Positions 21,631 through 32,871 of a DNA stretch of 64,000 nt are shown in pieces. The stretch covers positions 105,888,001 to 105,952,000 of the forward strand of contig CM042018.1 of NCBI GenBank assembly GCA_023525975.1, given 5' to 3'. How positions within the stretch are numbered: position 1 is the first letter of the stretch; each line of letters starts with the position of its first letter. The stretch comes from Smallanthus sonchifolius. Its lineage: Eukaryota > Streptophyta > Magnoliopsida > Asterales > Asteraceae. Made by a program: the position numbers and the translations under genes. Below the pieces are notes generated by a model. That model had not been told where the DNA came from. It saw only the letters and a program-made list of their open reading frames with translations, and made no database searches.

Positions 21631-21855
21631 GTTAAGTTAATTACACAAATAGTCTTTTAAAAGATGGAAAAACTATTTTGCCCTTATGTGAGTGGCACGT
21701 GATTAGAGTTAACTGAAAAATTTAACGCCCGTTAGAGCAAAGGACGTAAACCGCAACAAATTTAAATGTAAAGGATGATACCTGATAATTTTTTTGCTAA
21801 AGGACTTAATCTGAAAAAGAGTATAAACATAAGGACGATATCTGTAATTTACTCC
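21631..21855 (-). repeat. Right arm of composite element A
   Basis: Reverse complement of 9908-10130: starts GTTAAGTTAATTACACAAAT and ends ATATCTGTAATTTACTCC. It closes the chain of nested (TA)n-bounded elements. Confidence 0.85.
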
Positions 21856-22224
21856 AAAAAAAAAAATTCACCCCAAATTTGAGACACCATATAATAAATT
21901 AAAAATGTTACATTTTCATAAATGGATTTTCCTCGTAACGTATTTCATTTTTTAACTAAATTGGGTATAGATACGGGGTAGAAGAAGAATAATTCGAAAA
22001 TAATGGAGAGAGTTGAATAAGGAAAAAGATAACTAATTTTAATGGGATTTAATCAAAACGACGTAGTTTTGATGGGTAATGGGTTTAGACGGAAAAATGA
22101 ATGTGAGGTTTAACCACAAATGGACATGTGTCCTAAAATTTATTCTTTTATTAGATAGATGATTTTTTTTAAACAGCAACATGTAGATTTTCAAGAATAA
22201 ATATATAATATTTATACCTTATAG
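21856..22224. other. Non-coding stretch
   Basis: AT-rich, no gene recognised. Confidence 0.4.
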
Positions 22225-22771
22225 TAGGGGGTTGTTCACGGTAAAACCGTGAGTCAAACCGTTAGTAACGTTTTTTTATTATCGAAAACCGAAACCGAAC
22301 TGTTGAAATTTAAAACCGAACCAAACCGAACCGAACCGTTGCTAACGGTTTGGTTTCACGGTTTGGGATTATTTAGTCCGAAATGATTATAACATCTGTC
22401 GTTTCACAACTTCAGCAACATTCGTATGAGATTACATATGCACAACCAAAACACCTTCATAACGTTGAATTAAATAAGGTAAATGAGATTGAATACCAAC
22501 CTTCCATCTCGTCACATGAGGTTCAAAAAGCTCCACATCAACTTACAAGAAAACAATAATGATATGAGGCATCCATAGCAACTTCAATAAGGCATTTCCC
22601 TATCTTATTACAAGTAAATAAATATGTTAAAACCGTAAATCAAATGGTTCGCTACGGTTTGAAATTTTTAAAACCGACCGACCGAAAGTTAAAGAAAAAA
22701 ATTGACTGTGAAACCAAACGATGACCGGTTTGGGCGGTTTCACAGTTTTTAACCGAACGTGAACACCCCTA
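22225..22771. mobile_element. hAT MITE with perfect 8-bp target duplication
   Basis: Ends TAGGGGGTTGTTCACGG and, reverse complemented, TAGGGGTGTTCACGTTCGG; flanks CCTTATAG at 22217-22224 and 22772-22779. Subterminal AACCGAACCG repeats pair across the element. Confidence 0.9.
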
Positions 22772-22789
22772 CCTTATAGTACTTGAACC

Positions 22790-23368
22790 TAGGGTTGTTC
22801 AAAAAGCTCGCGGCTCGCTCGAAAAAAGCTTGAAAAAAGCTCGGCTCAAAAAAAGCTCGGTTGAAAACGAGCCGAGCCGGCTCGATTTCTAAACGAGCCA
22901 AGCCTGAGCCAGGGTAGGCTCGGCTCGTGGCTCGCTCGATAACTGGCTCGTTGGCTCGCTCGTTTAAAATAAGATTATTAACAATAATCATAATAATAAT
23001 AACATATAAAGAGTTGGAAAAAAATAAAAAATAATATATGTAATATTTTGAATCTGACTCGTTATCTCTCGATCTTAAATTTTTTTTAAAAAATAATACT
23101 TTTTTTGTTTACAACCTTAATACTATTTTATTACTAGTTTATTAGTTCTAATAATATATATTTCTTAATTTCATATATATTTTAAAATGTCCAAAAAATA
23201 AAAAATTAAAAAAAATTAATTTTTTTTATATTATTGAGTTGGCTCGACGAGCCACAAGCTGGCTAGTTTTCAGCTCGTTAATTTTTCGAGCCAAGCCGAC
23301 TCGGCTTGAACTTTTCACGAGCCGAGTTTGATCCCACCCTAGCTCGGCTCGGCTCGTTTACATCCCTA
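22790..23368. mobile_element. hAT MITE with GGCTCG repeats and perfect 8-bp target duplication
   Basis: Ends TAGGGTTGTTCAAAAAGCTC and, reverse complemented, TAGGGATGTAAACGAGCCG; flanks CTTGAACC at 22782-22789 and 23369-23376. It inserted 10 bases after the first element's target duplication. Subterminal GGCTCGGCTCG repeats form an inverted repeat. Confidence 0.9.
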
Positions 23369-23423
23369 CTTGAACCATAAACCTTATGAGACACACAATT
23401 TAATCATCAGAATACCCTCTTGA

Positions 23424-23600
23424 TAGAGGTGTACATGGGTCGGTTTGGTTCGGTTTTGGGGTATAACCGAAACCAAAACCGGAATTTTGGTTTTTGAAAA
23501 CCATTTGGTTTCGGTTTTTTCGATTTTCGGTTTTTAGAATGGGTTCGGTTCGGTTTTGGTTTGTTTGGTTTTACCAATTGGACTTTAATTTTTTGAATAA
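23424..23600 (+). mobile_element. hAT-like left end fragment with GGTTCGGTTTTGG repeats
   Basis: It begins TAGAGGTGTACATGGGTCGG, a hAT-style terminus followed by GGTTTGGTTCGG repeats. No matching right end was found, so it is probably truncated. Confidence 0.5.
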
Positions 23601-23829
23601 GTTTTTTTTTGTTAATTAATTATTAATTGATTATTACATATTTAGGCCTAAAATGTGTTAACTACATAATTTATTAGTTTTGGTGGCCCGACTCGAAACA
23701 TATATTTTCATTTCAATTTTTAGATAAAACTAGTAGTGGTGCATGCGCCATGTTGTGGTGGCACGACTCGAAACATAGATAAAAAAATCATGTCGTGACG
23801 GTATATTCGGAAATAAAAAAAAGTGTTTA

Positions 23830-24740
23830 AAATAAAAATAAGGAAAATTTTAATGTTTTAACCTGTTTTTATTAGTTAAATCTAACAAAATCATAGAAAA
23901 TAAAAAGTAAAAAAGTAACATTTTTTTATTAAAACCTACGCATTGTGTCGCGTTAAAACGCGAAAACAATAACTATAAAACAAAACAAAAAAATGGTATT
24001 TTAAGAAACTTAAAGTAAAACAATTATAAACAAAAAAAATTAAGAAAAAATTCTTTTTGAAAGTAATGTTTTTAAATATATATATATATATATATTTAAA
24101 ATATAGGTAAGGAAAACTTGAATGCTTTAACCAATGTTTTTAGAACCGGACTGGACGTCGAACCGGTCTCCTTACTGGTTCACTGGTCGGATCGGATTTA
24201 AGAACCGGACGACGTCATAAATATTATAAAAATATATCAACCCAAACAACCATTAATCCTTTAAAAAACCACCAACAAGTCAATTTCAATAATTTTAAAC
24301 TAATAATTAAGTACGAAATACGAATCCAAGAGACTTAAAAAAGATAAAAAGAAAAAAAATAGTCAACCGGTTCGTCCGATCCGACCACCCAGTTTTCGGT
24401 TCGACCACCGGTTCGTCCGGTCCGACCGCCGGTTCACTGCAGGACCGTTTCAACATATGTAACCGGACCGGTTAGACCAGCGGTCCGACCGGCCGGTCCG
24501 GTCCGGGTTTCAAAACACTGGTTTTAACCTTTTTTTGTTAGGTCAATCTAATAAAATCAAAGAAAATATAAAGGAAAACAAAGAAATTTTTTTATTAAAA
24601 CCCGCGCATTGCGGCGCATTAAAACGTGAAAAAAATAATTATAAAAAATAAAAAAATGGTATTTTAAGAAATTTATCGTGAAAAAATATAAACAAAAATT
24701 TTTTTAAGAAAAAATTATATTTGAAAAAAATGCTTTAATT
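23830..24740. repeat. Tandem pair of ~270-bp AT-rich repeats, the second split by a MITE
   Basis: Unit 1 (about 23830-24070) and unit 2 (24105-24131 plus 24521-24735) share ATGGTATTTTAAGAAA, AAATAAAAATA and the GCGCATTG.GGCGC..TTAAAACG block. The latter resembles decayed Helitron 3' hairpins. Unit 2 contains the hAT element at 24132-24520. Confidence 0.65.
24132..24520. mobile_element. hAT-like element, reverse relative of 9388-9805
   Basis: Ends CAATGTTTTTAGAACCGG and, reverse complemented, CAGTGTTTTGAAACCCGG. Flanks GCTTTAAC (24124-24131) and GTTTTAAC (24521-24528) match 7 of 8. The left end matches the right end of 9388-9805 closely, so the copies are inverted to each other. Confidence 0.8.
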
Positions 24741-24834
24741 TTTTTTAACTAAGGCTGTAAATTTCTTTTTGGAAAAAAGTGCTTTAATTTTTTTTTAATT
24801 AATACCGACGCCAGCGACGCCACTGCTGATGTCA

Positions 24835-24935
24835 GCGTCTGAACGGTAAGGAAGGTGAGGCGGGGAGGAATTTGAATCTTCGTCGGTTGCTATATAGGCA
24901 CGGGCCTTAACCACAACGCCACTCCCTATTTGTTG
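24835..24935 (-). mobile_element. tRNA-like SINE head, minus strand
   Basis: On the minus strand, GTGGCGTTGTGGTTAAGGCC is box-A-like and GAAGATTCAAATTCC is box-B-like, about 35 bases apart. No complete cloverleaf was drawn. Confidence 0.45.
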
Positions 24936-25707
24936 TAAATCCATTCACACTAGACATATATCTATATCTATACTGCTACATAAAGTATAATGAGTAGACA
25001 AAAGGGTAATTTTATTCAATTTTAAGACACCATCTTAAATAGCACTTGTTAAACACAATGTACAAGTACAACAAAACTCAATCTTTTAAAGCTAAACAAA
25101 ATGCTTTTTTTTTTTACTTTTTAGATTGTCTCACATTGGTAGTTTACACAACTTAATCATAAAGCAAACCACTATAAATATAGAAGCCTCCTTACTTGAG
25201 AAAATTGAACCACGTGTTCCATGCCATTCATGCCTTTTTTTTGCTAGATTGGGTAAACAAGTATTTTTTAGTGCTAAAATTGGATATTTAACCGAGGTTC
25301 GAATCTTGCTTGAAAAAAACTAGGCTTGAAATCATTCCGATTGTAAACTTGAGGACTTGGATCGGCTTGGTTTGTAAACAAGCTGAGCTCGAGCTAGGTT
25401 TGGCTCGACTCGTGAGCTTGTGAGCCATGTTTGATTATAATAATAATAATAAGAAGAAGAATACAAAATATAATCAGTGTTTCAGGCAGGTCGGGTTAGA
25501 TTACGCTCTCGAAAAGAGCCTCAGTGACACTCGTCGTTTTGCGCGAGCCAACCCACTATTTACATATTAAACATATTGGAAGGACGAGATGGTAATTTAC
25601 CCACATTCTAAGACACTTAACAGAGTTAACGACTACTTAACGGAGTAATATGAGGGTGTTCCGTCATTCAACTCTCTAAGCTCCTTTTAAACTTTGGCTT
25701 TACTGTC

Positions 25708-25760
25708 ATCCCACATCGATTAGGAGAAAGAAAAAAGAAAATGTTGAGGCTTGATAAATA
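25708..25760 (+). promoter_or_regulatory. snRNA-type USE plus TATA pair 1
   Basis: ATCCCACATCG at 25708-25718 matches the plant snRNA upstream sequence element RTCCCACATCG, followed after ~35 bases by ATAAATA (25754-25760). The spacing is of the Pol II snRNA type. No snRNA sequence follows; the second copy starts 21 bases further on. Confidence 0.5.
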
Positions 25761-25781
25761 GAGGTTTTGTTTTTTATTTTC

Positions 25782-25830
25782 ATCCCACATCGATGGCTAG
25801 AGAAATTCAGTGGGGGAACCTCCTATAAAG
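25782..25830 (+). promoter_or_regulatory. snRNA-type USE plus TATA pair 2
   Basis: ATCCCACATCG at 25782-25792, then TATAAAG at 25824-25830 after 31 bases. No U1, U2, U4, U5 or U6 start was recognised in the next 150 bases. The motif could also belong to a decayed LTR, since some copia LTRs begin with a similar CCCACATCG. Confidence 0.5.
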
Positions 25831-26519
25831 AGGGAGTACTATTTTGTTCTATCTAACATTGCTAAAAATTTATTTGCGTAAAATTTGTTTGCTGGCTAGA
25901 CTGGCTCTTAAACAAAAATTTTGGTATTGGTTATGGTTGTGACTCAAAACCGAACTGTCCCGTCCACATCCTTAAAATAACTAACTAAATATTTACATAG
26001 TTATAATAATAATACCCAAATATAATCGGTATTGAAGACAAGTCGGGTTAGATGACGCTTTTCTAAAAAGACTCGGTGACACCCGGCGCTTTACACGGGC
26101 CAACCTATATACTTAAACACAGCATCATCAGCAGCTTACAATACATGTTGTAAGGATGGTACGAAGACACACTAGCCATCGACCGCTTTTATTAAGTATT
26201 GTGTAATTGTATATGTATAAATAATAGGAATGATTTATATATTCCATGAAAACTTAGTATAGTATCATATTTAGTTTAAAAATATCTTTCTTTTTCGAGA
26301 GTTAAGAGTACAGTGTAGCAAGGAAAAGAAGATATAATTATAACTAGTTGATAATACCCGCGCTCTGCGGCGGGAGCCGGGCCGAACTTCAATAAAAATT
26401 AAATGAAAACGTAGGTGTAACGGTAAAAATAATATTAATAAGAAAGAAACCTAAAAATAAATATTAAAAAAAGGAAAAAAAAAACAAAAATAAAATATCG
26501 AAGAACTGGCGTTGTTGGG

Positions 26520-26590
26520 GGGGGGGGGGACTCGAACCGGTGTCTGTCGAGTGGAAGCACAGCGCGACTACCACAAGGCTAAATGCCTTC
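26520..26590 (-). mobile_element. tRNA-like stretch inside the Helitron
   Basis: On the minus strand, TTAGCCTTGTGGTAGTCGCG is box-A-like and the exact box B GGTTCGAGTCC is followed by a C-run. A SINE head or tRNA fragment. Confidence 0.5.
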
Positions 26591-26632
26591 CTTTATTAGT
26601 CTTTCTGTTCAGTTCATTTATATACTTAAACA

Positions 26633-27062
26633 AACCTTGAGCTTGGTTGTCATCGGTTCGAGACGTCGAAAATCATAAAACGAATACGATACCGGTTCCG
26701 ATAATACCAATAGCGGCAATGATGTTCGCTCATAATATGTTCGGCTTGTCATGGTACCACAATGGTTACTCCTTATAGGCTACGATAAATTTTTTTTTTT
26801 ATTTTGAGTACAACTCCGTTTAAAAAAAAACTATATCAGAAACAAACCTTGAGATTGGTTGTTATAGGTTCGGGTCATCGAAAACCTTAAAAGCGAATAC
26901 TGATACTGGTTCCGATAATAGCAATACCGGCAATAATGTTGTTCGCTCATAAAAGATTTGGCTCGTCACGGTACCACAACGGTAACGGAACTCGTTTTAG
27001 GCTATAATAAAAAAAAACTCGATTTTAAATTCAACTCCGTTTTCTAAAAAACTATATCAGAG
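26633..27062. repeat. Tandem duplication of ~213 bp
   Basis: AACCTTGAGCTTGGTTGT (26633) and AACCTTGAGATTGGTTGT (26846) start two similar units with GATACCGGTTCCGATAATA and GTTCGCTCATAA landmarks. They diverge by scattered changes. Confidence 0.75.
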
Positions 27063-27276
27063 CGATGAAAAAGAAAAACAAAAAACAGCAGCGCAAGTCA
27101 GTTTTTTTTAAATTAACGAACGAAAATTATTAAACGAAAAAGAAATTATTAGAAAATTAATCGGGTTAAAAGCATATATTATATATAGTATGAGGGGTGA
27201 TAATAAAATTAAAAAAAATAGCACGAGGTGTCAAAAAATGGCTGGTACTGTTACTGTTCATTCTCGTTGTCTTTTA

Positions 27277-27282
<6 letters not shown>

Positions 27283-27327
<45 letters not shown>
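27283..27327. repeat. (TA)n microsatellite
   Basis: TA repeat of about 44 bases. No clear element end was matched on either side. Confidence 0.85.
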
Positions 27328-27328
<1 letters not shown>

Positions 27329-27679
27329 TAATGTATTTAATAAAATAGGTAATTTTAAAATTTTAAATATTATAAACTAGTGTTTTTGTTATTTATTTTT
27401 TTAATGAGTGAATATGATATTGTACAAGCCTTCAAATGTATACATTAAATTTTCTGTGACTAATAAATTTATTGATTTATAAAACGCGCATTTTATTACA
27501 CATTAATTCTGTGTATATAAAACATGCTTAAGCTTAGTAATTGAACTTACAAAAAATATGTGTAGAAAAGGTATACCTTCTTATGTAGTTGAGAGTTCAA
27601 GTCTTACAGACAAAAAAAAGTGTAAATTTAGAAGTAAGATTAAAGGGTGTATAAATTATTTGTTCTAAAAAAATAGTAA

Positions 27680-27904
27680 TCTACACCTAATAAATAAGTA
27701 ACCGGTTGTCACGTGTCATAATTATGTGAGCTTAATATTTTTTTCCCGTTTATTCTTCTTCGTTACTAAGTATTTAATATTTACTTTATAATTCTTAAAT
27801 CTTTATTACTATTTAATATTTATTTTATAATTTTTAAATATTTGTTACTAACTATTTAATATTTCATTTATTCTAACCGTGTAAAACAAGAGTTTCTAAC
27901 TTAG
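27680..27904 (+). mobile_element. Short Helitron-like element
   Basis: 5' end TCTACACCTAATAAATAAGT preceded by host A; near the 3' end a hairpin CCGTGTAAAACAAG followed by TTTCTAACTTAG|T, close to the CTAG|T terminus of related copies but decayed. Confidence 0.5.
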
Positions 27905-27946
27905 TTGAACTTATAAAATGGTATCAAATGGTATGGGGACCAGCGA

Positions 27947-28195
27947 CAGGGTCGGAGCTGAGGATTTAGAGGCTCGGGACGAGCTAAAAAAATGGGCCAC
28001 AAACGATAAAAAATTTATTATTAAGACAAAATTTTATAGCAATAAGCATAACAAAATTATAGTTTTAAAATAACATACTGTAATAGTTTTAAAAAATTAT
28101 ATATATATATATATATATAATTTTAAATATTTGGGCCTCCAGGGAGAGCGGGCCCTGGGCGGTTGCCCTCTTGCACATGGTTAGCTCTGGCCCTG
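27947..28195. mobile_element. hAT MITE, 249 bp
   Basis: Ends CAGGGTCGGAGCTGAGG and, reverse complemented, CAGGGCCAGAGCTAACC. Flanks ACCAGCGA (27939-27946) and ACTAGCGA (28196-28203) match 7 of 8. Confidence 0.85.
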
Positions 28196-28203
28196 ACTAG
28201 CGA

Positions 28204-29304
28204 TACAAAGAAGTGTTAGAAAAACGTTCCTCCCTAAGTATTTGAGGGCTCAACTCCCATGATGGATAAAAAGGTGCAGATTTAGGGTAAGATCAGAGAA
28301 ATGTGAGTTAGCCATTCTAAAGAAACTTATAAAATCATGACATGGACTAATTACATACATCTTAAATGGAAAGGTTGGTGGACGTTTACACCAATCAAAA
28401 TCCCTCTCTCAACTTTAGTGAAATAACAAAACTCACCCCTCAACTTTATAAAATGTCACTTTAACCTCCTTAAGTTTCTAAAGTTTCAAGTTTACCCTCT
28501 GTATTCAAAAAAGAGTATTCTTTTAGGTATCGTGGTTATATCGATTGGCGATAACGTGCTGGTACCATGAATAATGAGACTGACACCGACTGAAAAACAT
28601 TGTTAACTTTATATAACTGTCTTATATTTCGATCTCCACAATCGAGTCGTCGTAACTTCGTATGTTTCTTTTATATACTTAACCACGTTTATTTTTGTGC
28701 TTAGCCATGTCAGTGTAACCGCCTTAACAGTTTAAGGTCCGCCTCCCGTCGTGAAACGCGAGCATAGTTTTCTCGTTTATATTAAAAGCTAGAATTTATC
28801 TATTTTATATTTACGAAAATATATCATTATAAATGATCTATTTATAGATAACTCTTTATTTCATTTTGTTTGGTTAAATACAAAAACCTGTTGCATTTAC
28901 TTTGATATATAAAAATTTAACATTTTTTTATAAAGAAAGAAATAATATTCAAGATTGTAGTTTTTCTTATGACACTATTTATGGTTCATGAACCTACTGT
29001 GTTCTTAGCCTTTTTATAGAATTGTAAAACTGGTCCATTCTTTTGGATGTAATTACCATTTAGTCCTTTATAAGATCGAAAAATACACCCTTCTCTCTAT
29101 GTTCTAACAAGTACTTTTTAAAAGAAGAAGAAGAATAATGCATTTAAAGAAATGAGATTAATATACCAATTATAAGTAAAATATAAAAACTTACAAGCCT
29201 TAAGTAACCCGCTCCAAATATATATTTTATCATATTAAGTTTTGTTTAACATCAATTTTTTACTCTTAAATACCATCTAATCTGTCAATGATCTCCAGAT
29301 CAAT
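28204..29304. other. Non-coding stretch
   Basis: AT-rich. No gene recognised. A GC-richer segment at 28530-28790 is unassigned and may be a retroelement relic. Confidence 0.35.
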
Positions 29305-29556
29305 TGGATTGGAATGATGCACAGTCATGGCCTTCTAATATGAAGGTCATGAGTTCGAGTCTCACTTGATATAATATGTTTAGATGGGCCAGAGGTTTTT
29401 CTACAGTGGGTCTTCGGCTGGTGGGGGTTTCCCCTGGAATGGTGGGCGGGCCGGGTCATCAGCGCTGTCTATGTTCACGGGCGTGGGTGACCTTTCGCCA
29501 ATAGGTTGACCCGGGTGGCCGGGCTTATAGTATTTGTTGGCCGTTAATTTTTTTTA
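29305..29556 (+). mobile_element. tRNA-derived SINE
   Basis: Box B GAGTTCGAGTCTC at 29351-29363 follows ACAGTCATGGCCTTCTAATA. A GC-rich body (TGGGGGTTTCCCCTGG, GGGCGGGCCGGGTC, GGTTGACCCGGG) ends in a T-run then A-run at 29548-29569. The layout of a tRNA head, unrelated body and simple tail fits a SINE. Confidence 0.55.
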
Positions 29557-29579
29557 AAAAAAAATACCATCCAATCTAC

Positions 29580-29645
29580 AATTACAGGATTTAAATCTAA
29601 ACCACTTTTATGGAGGCAATCACCAATACCGCTATACTACAAGGT
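29580..29645 (-). mobile_element. tRNA-like SINE head, minus strand
   Basis: On the minus strand, TTGTAGTATAGCGGTATTGG and TTAGATTTAAATCCTG resemble degenerate boxes A and B. Weak. Confidence 0.35.
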
Positions 29646-29993
29646 CAGAGACATTTTTATCATATTAAGGGACCGTTTATAAACTTCATACATAACTATC
29701 GTTAATGGGTTAATATTTTCAATATGACATTTAATGAGCATAGAAATATATAACGAATTAATTTCACTGTCTACTCATTTTAGGGTGTTCTTTAAGATGA
29801 CAAGTTGGTAATATAGGTAGTACTAGAACTCACTCTACTAAGGGTGAAAGGGGTAGAAATAGTAATCCGGTCAGTCATAGGATTAAACCAAACCATAACC
29901 GAAAAACTGAAAAATAATTAAAGTGAATTTGAATTATAATAACAAGTTTGGTTTCAATCTTAGAACGATGTTGGTTCCAAACCAAACCTTAAA

Positions 29994-30500
29994 TCAAGTA
30001 CATATGATGAAGGGGTAACACCCCCACAAACTCGCACCAATGCTCCGGATTAGGTCAAAAGTATCGGTTCGGATTTTGAATAAGAGCTCCAGTAGATCCA
30101 AAAGTAGGACGCACAAACGTCTCGGAACCGTGACAATAAACGGCTCGGACGCGTGACGAATCAGGTGGGGACCATGAGAATAACTAATGTAACAAACTAC
30201 TAACCCGGATGGCACCACCTGCAAGTGGCTGAATGACATATCACGCCAAAAGGTATAAATACTATCCCAAAAAGGAGAAATCGGATCATCTTTCTTTTAC
30301 TCACCTCAATGAAATCCTTACTGATTCTCACGCCGGAACTGGGTCACAGGGAAAACCCTTCCCTGTGACGAGACTAACGGTTTGTTCATCTTGCAGATAA
30401 GCCTACCCCAATCATTCGTTCCACATACTCAGTCGTATACGTAATCTGAAGGTATTCCTCGAAGGTTAATACCATCTCCTCGGGAATTTACTTCGATCAT
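29994..30500 (+). mobile_element. LTR-like fragment with TATA box (possible Ty3/Tat-type)
   Basis: A TATA-like TATAAATA at about 30254 is followed by CTTTCTTTTACTCACC, TTACTGATTCTCACGCCGGA and CAGGGAAAACCC/CCCTGTGACG. The region is GC-rich relative to the flanks. The TACTGA...CGCCGGA pattern is seen at the R/U5 of Tat-Ogre-type LTRs, but no partner LTR or primer site was found. Confidence 0.35.
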
Positions 30501-30774
30501 ATGAGGTTTTGTTTTAACTTGGAAAATACAAACCCAAAATTGTTTTCTTTTAACTTTAAAAACCTAAGAAAAAGAGGTTCAAGTTTTGAGTAAATGCCAC
30601 CAAATCTTAGAACTAGTTTTTACAACTAAGAAATTAAACTAAAATCTTGCCTTTTAAGAACTCTATAAATGAAATTTAATCAACAAATCTTACTAAATCA
30701 AAATGACTTTTGGTCTGAATCAAAATTCATGCTAATAGTAACCCTAGACATAAAGAAATTTGTCATAAAAAAAA

Positions 30775-31152
30775 GAGTAAAGTGTCATTTCATTCATGTG
30801 GTTTGGCCATTTTAGTCACTTTCATCTAAAATTTTTTTTTTAGCTTTTTGGTCCCTGACTTTTTAAAATCTAGCCATTTTCATCCACTTTACTAAATCCG
30901 TCTACATTTTAACGTTAAATCAAGGACAATTTGGTTTTTTCAACTGTCTTCTACTCTCTATGGCATTCAAAAATGATTTTTGAAAAGACCAAATTGCCCC
31001 TGATTTAATGTAAATTGTAGACGGAGTTAGTCAAGTGGATGAAAATGGCTAGATTTTAAAAAGTTAAGGACGAAAAAGCTAAAAAAAAGTTTTTTTTTTT
31101 ATGAAAGTGGCTAAAATTGCCAAACCACATTGACGAAAATGACACTTTACTA
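30775..31152. mobile_element. Foldback MITE with ~170-bp arms
   Basis: Left arm GAGTAAAGTGTCATTT, TGTGGTTTGGCCATTTTAG; the right arm is its reverse complement (AGTAAAGTGTCATTTTCGTC, TGTGGTTTGGCAATTTTAG). The arms continue through TCTAGCCATTTTCATCCACT. The flanks carry a longer direct repeat GTAAC(C/T)CTAGACATAAAG. Confidence 0.8.
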
Positions 31153-31207
31153 AAAAAAAAAGTAACTCTAGACATAAAGATGGGCTCAATTAAAAAAAAT
31201 GTCAATG

Positions 31208-31760
31208 GTAATTAATTATTGAATTATTAGATTTTAATAATCTCATCTTTTACCAGTTGATCAATAATAATTCCAACTGAGAATATTCTTACCACCAGTC
31301 CCTACTTTCAAACTATTTTCTTACATTGGACCCCCCGTTAAAAAAACATAACGCCGTTAGATTTTATATGACGTGGACATCTGCAAATCGCCGGAAAGTC
31401 GAGCTAAGCTAGCAGTGGTCTCGTGGTGGCTTTTGAAATTGGCTCTAGTGGTGTTTAACTGGTCTCGTTTGCCCGGCAAGTCCAAACAGAGACAACGTTT
31501 AACGAGACCAGTTAAACACCACTAGAGCCAATTTCAAATTCCACCACGAGACCACTGCTAGTTTGGCTCGACTTTTCGGCGGTTTGCAGATGTTCACGTC
31601 ATATAAAATCTAACGGCGTTAAGTTTCTTTAACGAGGGGTCCAATGTAAGAAAATAGTTTGAAAGTAGGGACCGCTGGTAAGAATATTCTCAGTTGGTAT
31701 TATTATTGACCAATTGGTAAAATGTGATATTATTAAAATCCAATAATCCTTAATTATTTA
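31208..31760. mobile_element. Large near-perfect foldback element (~553 bp)
   Basis: Arms of about 250 bases pair almost throughout: CAACTGAGAATATTCTTACC, TTTCAAACTATTTTCTTACA, AAATCTAACGGCGTTA, GAGACCAGTTAAACACCACT each recur inverted. The central unpaired spacer is only about 30-40 bases around 31480. The transcript would form a very long hairpin. Confidence 0.85.
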
Positions 31761-32871
31761 CTAGTTTAGCACGAGGAGTTATGAAATTCTACTTAACTAC
31801 TTACTAATTTAGCACAAGGAGTTACAAATCTCTAAAGGTAATTTTTTATACTTATCTTTTGCTATATTGTATTCATTGATATTTTAACATGAGGGGACGT
31901 TCAATACAGAATAATTTTAAATATAGAACTGCAAGAACCGTATAAGTAGTTGCACGTATTGTATGGAAAATAATCACATGTAGTGAGAGAGAAAAAACGA
32001 GTCGGTTAAAAATATGTCTTATGTAGCATATTTAAAGCAATATGTACAAGTGTTTATGCGATTTTTGTAATTATTTACTCAAAATTGATCATGTATTAAA
32101 TGTTTATGCATACGTTAAAGGTTCTATAAAAGTATCAAACTCGTAGAGTTGATTTTTTTTTCCATTTACAATTAAAATAGAAGAAAAGGTATGGGACTTT
32201 GAACTTTGGAGGAGTTAGTGTGTAACAAATGAAAAAAAAAGAGAGGATCTATTTGAGTAACCTAGCAAACTAAGGGGGTTTAGTGAGTTTAATCCATTTT
32301 AATCTAGGAAAAGTCTAGTCGTGACAAAGCCGTTCAATCGATCTCAAACGACGTCTCTATGTAACGAATGGCGCATTCGAAAATGACACTAGGGTATTGA
32401 CACGTGCTATATGTTCTTTCTTGGTTTGTAAATTGATTGCATTCGAACAAGAGGCGTGATGCAGCGAGAAATCTGTATATTATAAAAAAAAATTATTTAA
32501 AGCAATATTAGGTTTACTTATAGAAAAGATGCTTACATGTAACCAGAAGATAAAGCTGTAATATGTATAAAAAGATATCAGCACGTGTTTTTACAACAAT
32601 TTATGTACAATATTATGAAAATGGGTGCCGACTACCGAAGCCGAACTACTTTCTATGATTTTGATGAAAACTTTTATCACATAAAGTAATATTTGTTCTA
32701 ACACAAAAAAAATATATATTTTTGGGTAATCTATACTATATAATAAATAAATGTTTCTAATTACACGTGTCGCCTTCATATTCATTCTCATCATTTTTTT
32801 CCCGCCTTTTTTTTCTTATTAAATACACCTCTATCTTTTCCATAATAATATATTTTTAAATAAATTATTAA

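Larger units (their letters stand above)
25490..26110. repeat. Dispersed direct repeat pair of ~75 bp
   Basis: GTCGGGTTAGATTACGCTCT (about 25489) and GTCGGGTTAGATGACGCTTT (about 26041) head similar ~75-base stretches with CTCGGTGACAC / CAGTGACACT and GCGAGCCAACC / ACGGGCCAACC. The 480 bases between hold the two USE/TATA pairs. Confidence 0.6.
26344..27190 (-). mobile_element. Non-autonomous Helitron, minus strand, 3' end clear
   Basis: On the minus strand the end is a hairpin CCCGCCGCAGAGCGCGGG (26357-26374) followed by TATTATCAACTAG and host T, the canonical Helitron CTAG|T terminus. A candidate 5' end near 27187 reads TCATACTATATATAATA but lacks the preceding host A. The interior holds a tRNA-like GTTCGAGTCC block (about 26530) and a ~213-bp tandem repeat. 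Confidence 0.65.

Noticed and set aside
25708..25830. A U-snRNA gene
   Set aside because: The promoter-like pairs exist but no recognisable U1/U2/U4/U5/U6 sequence follows.
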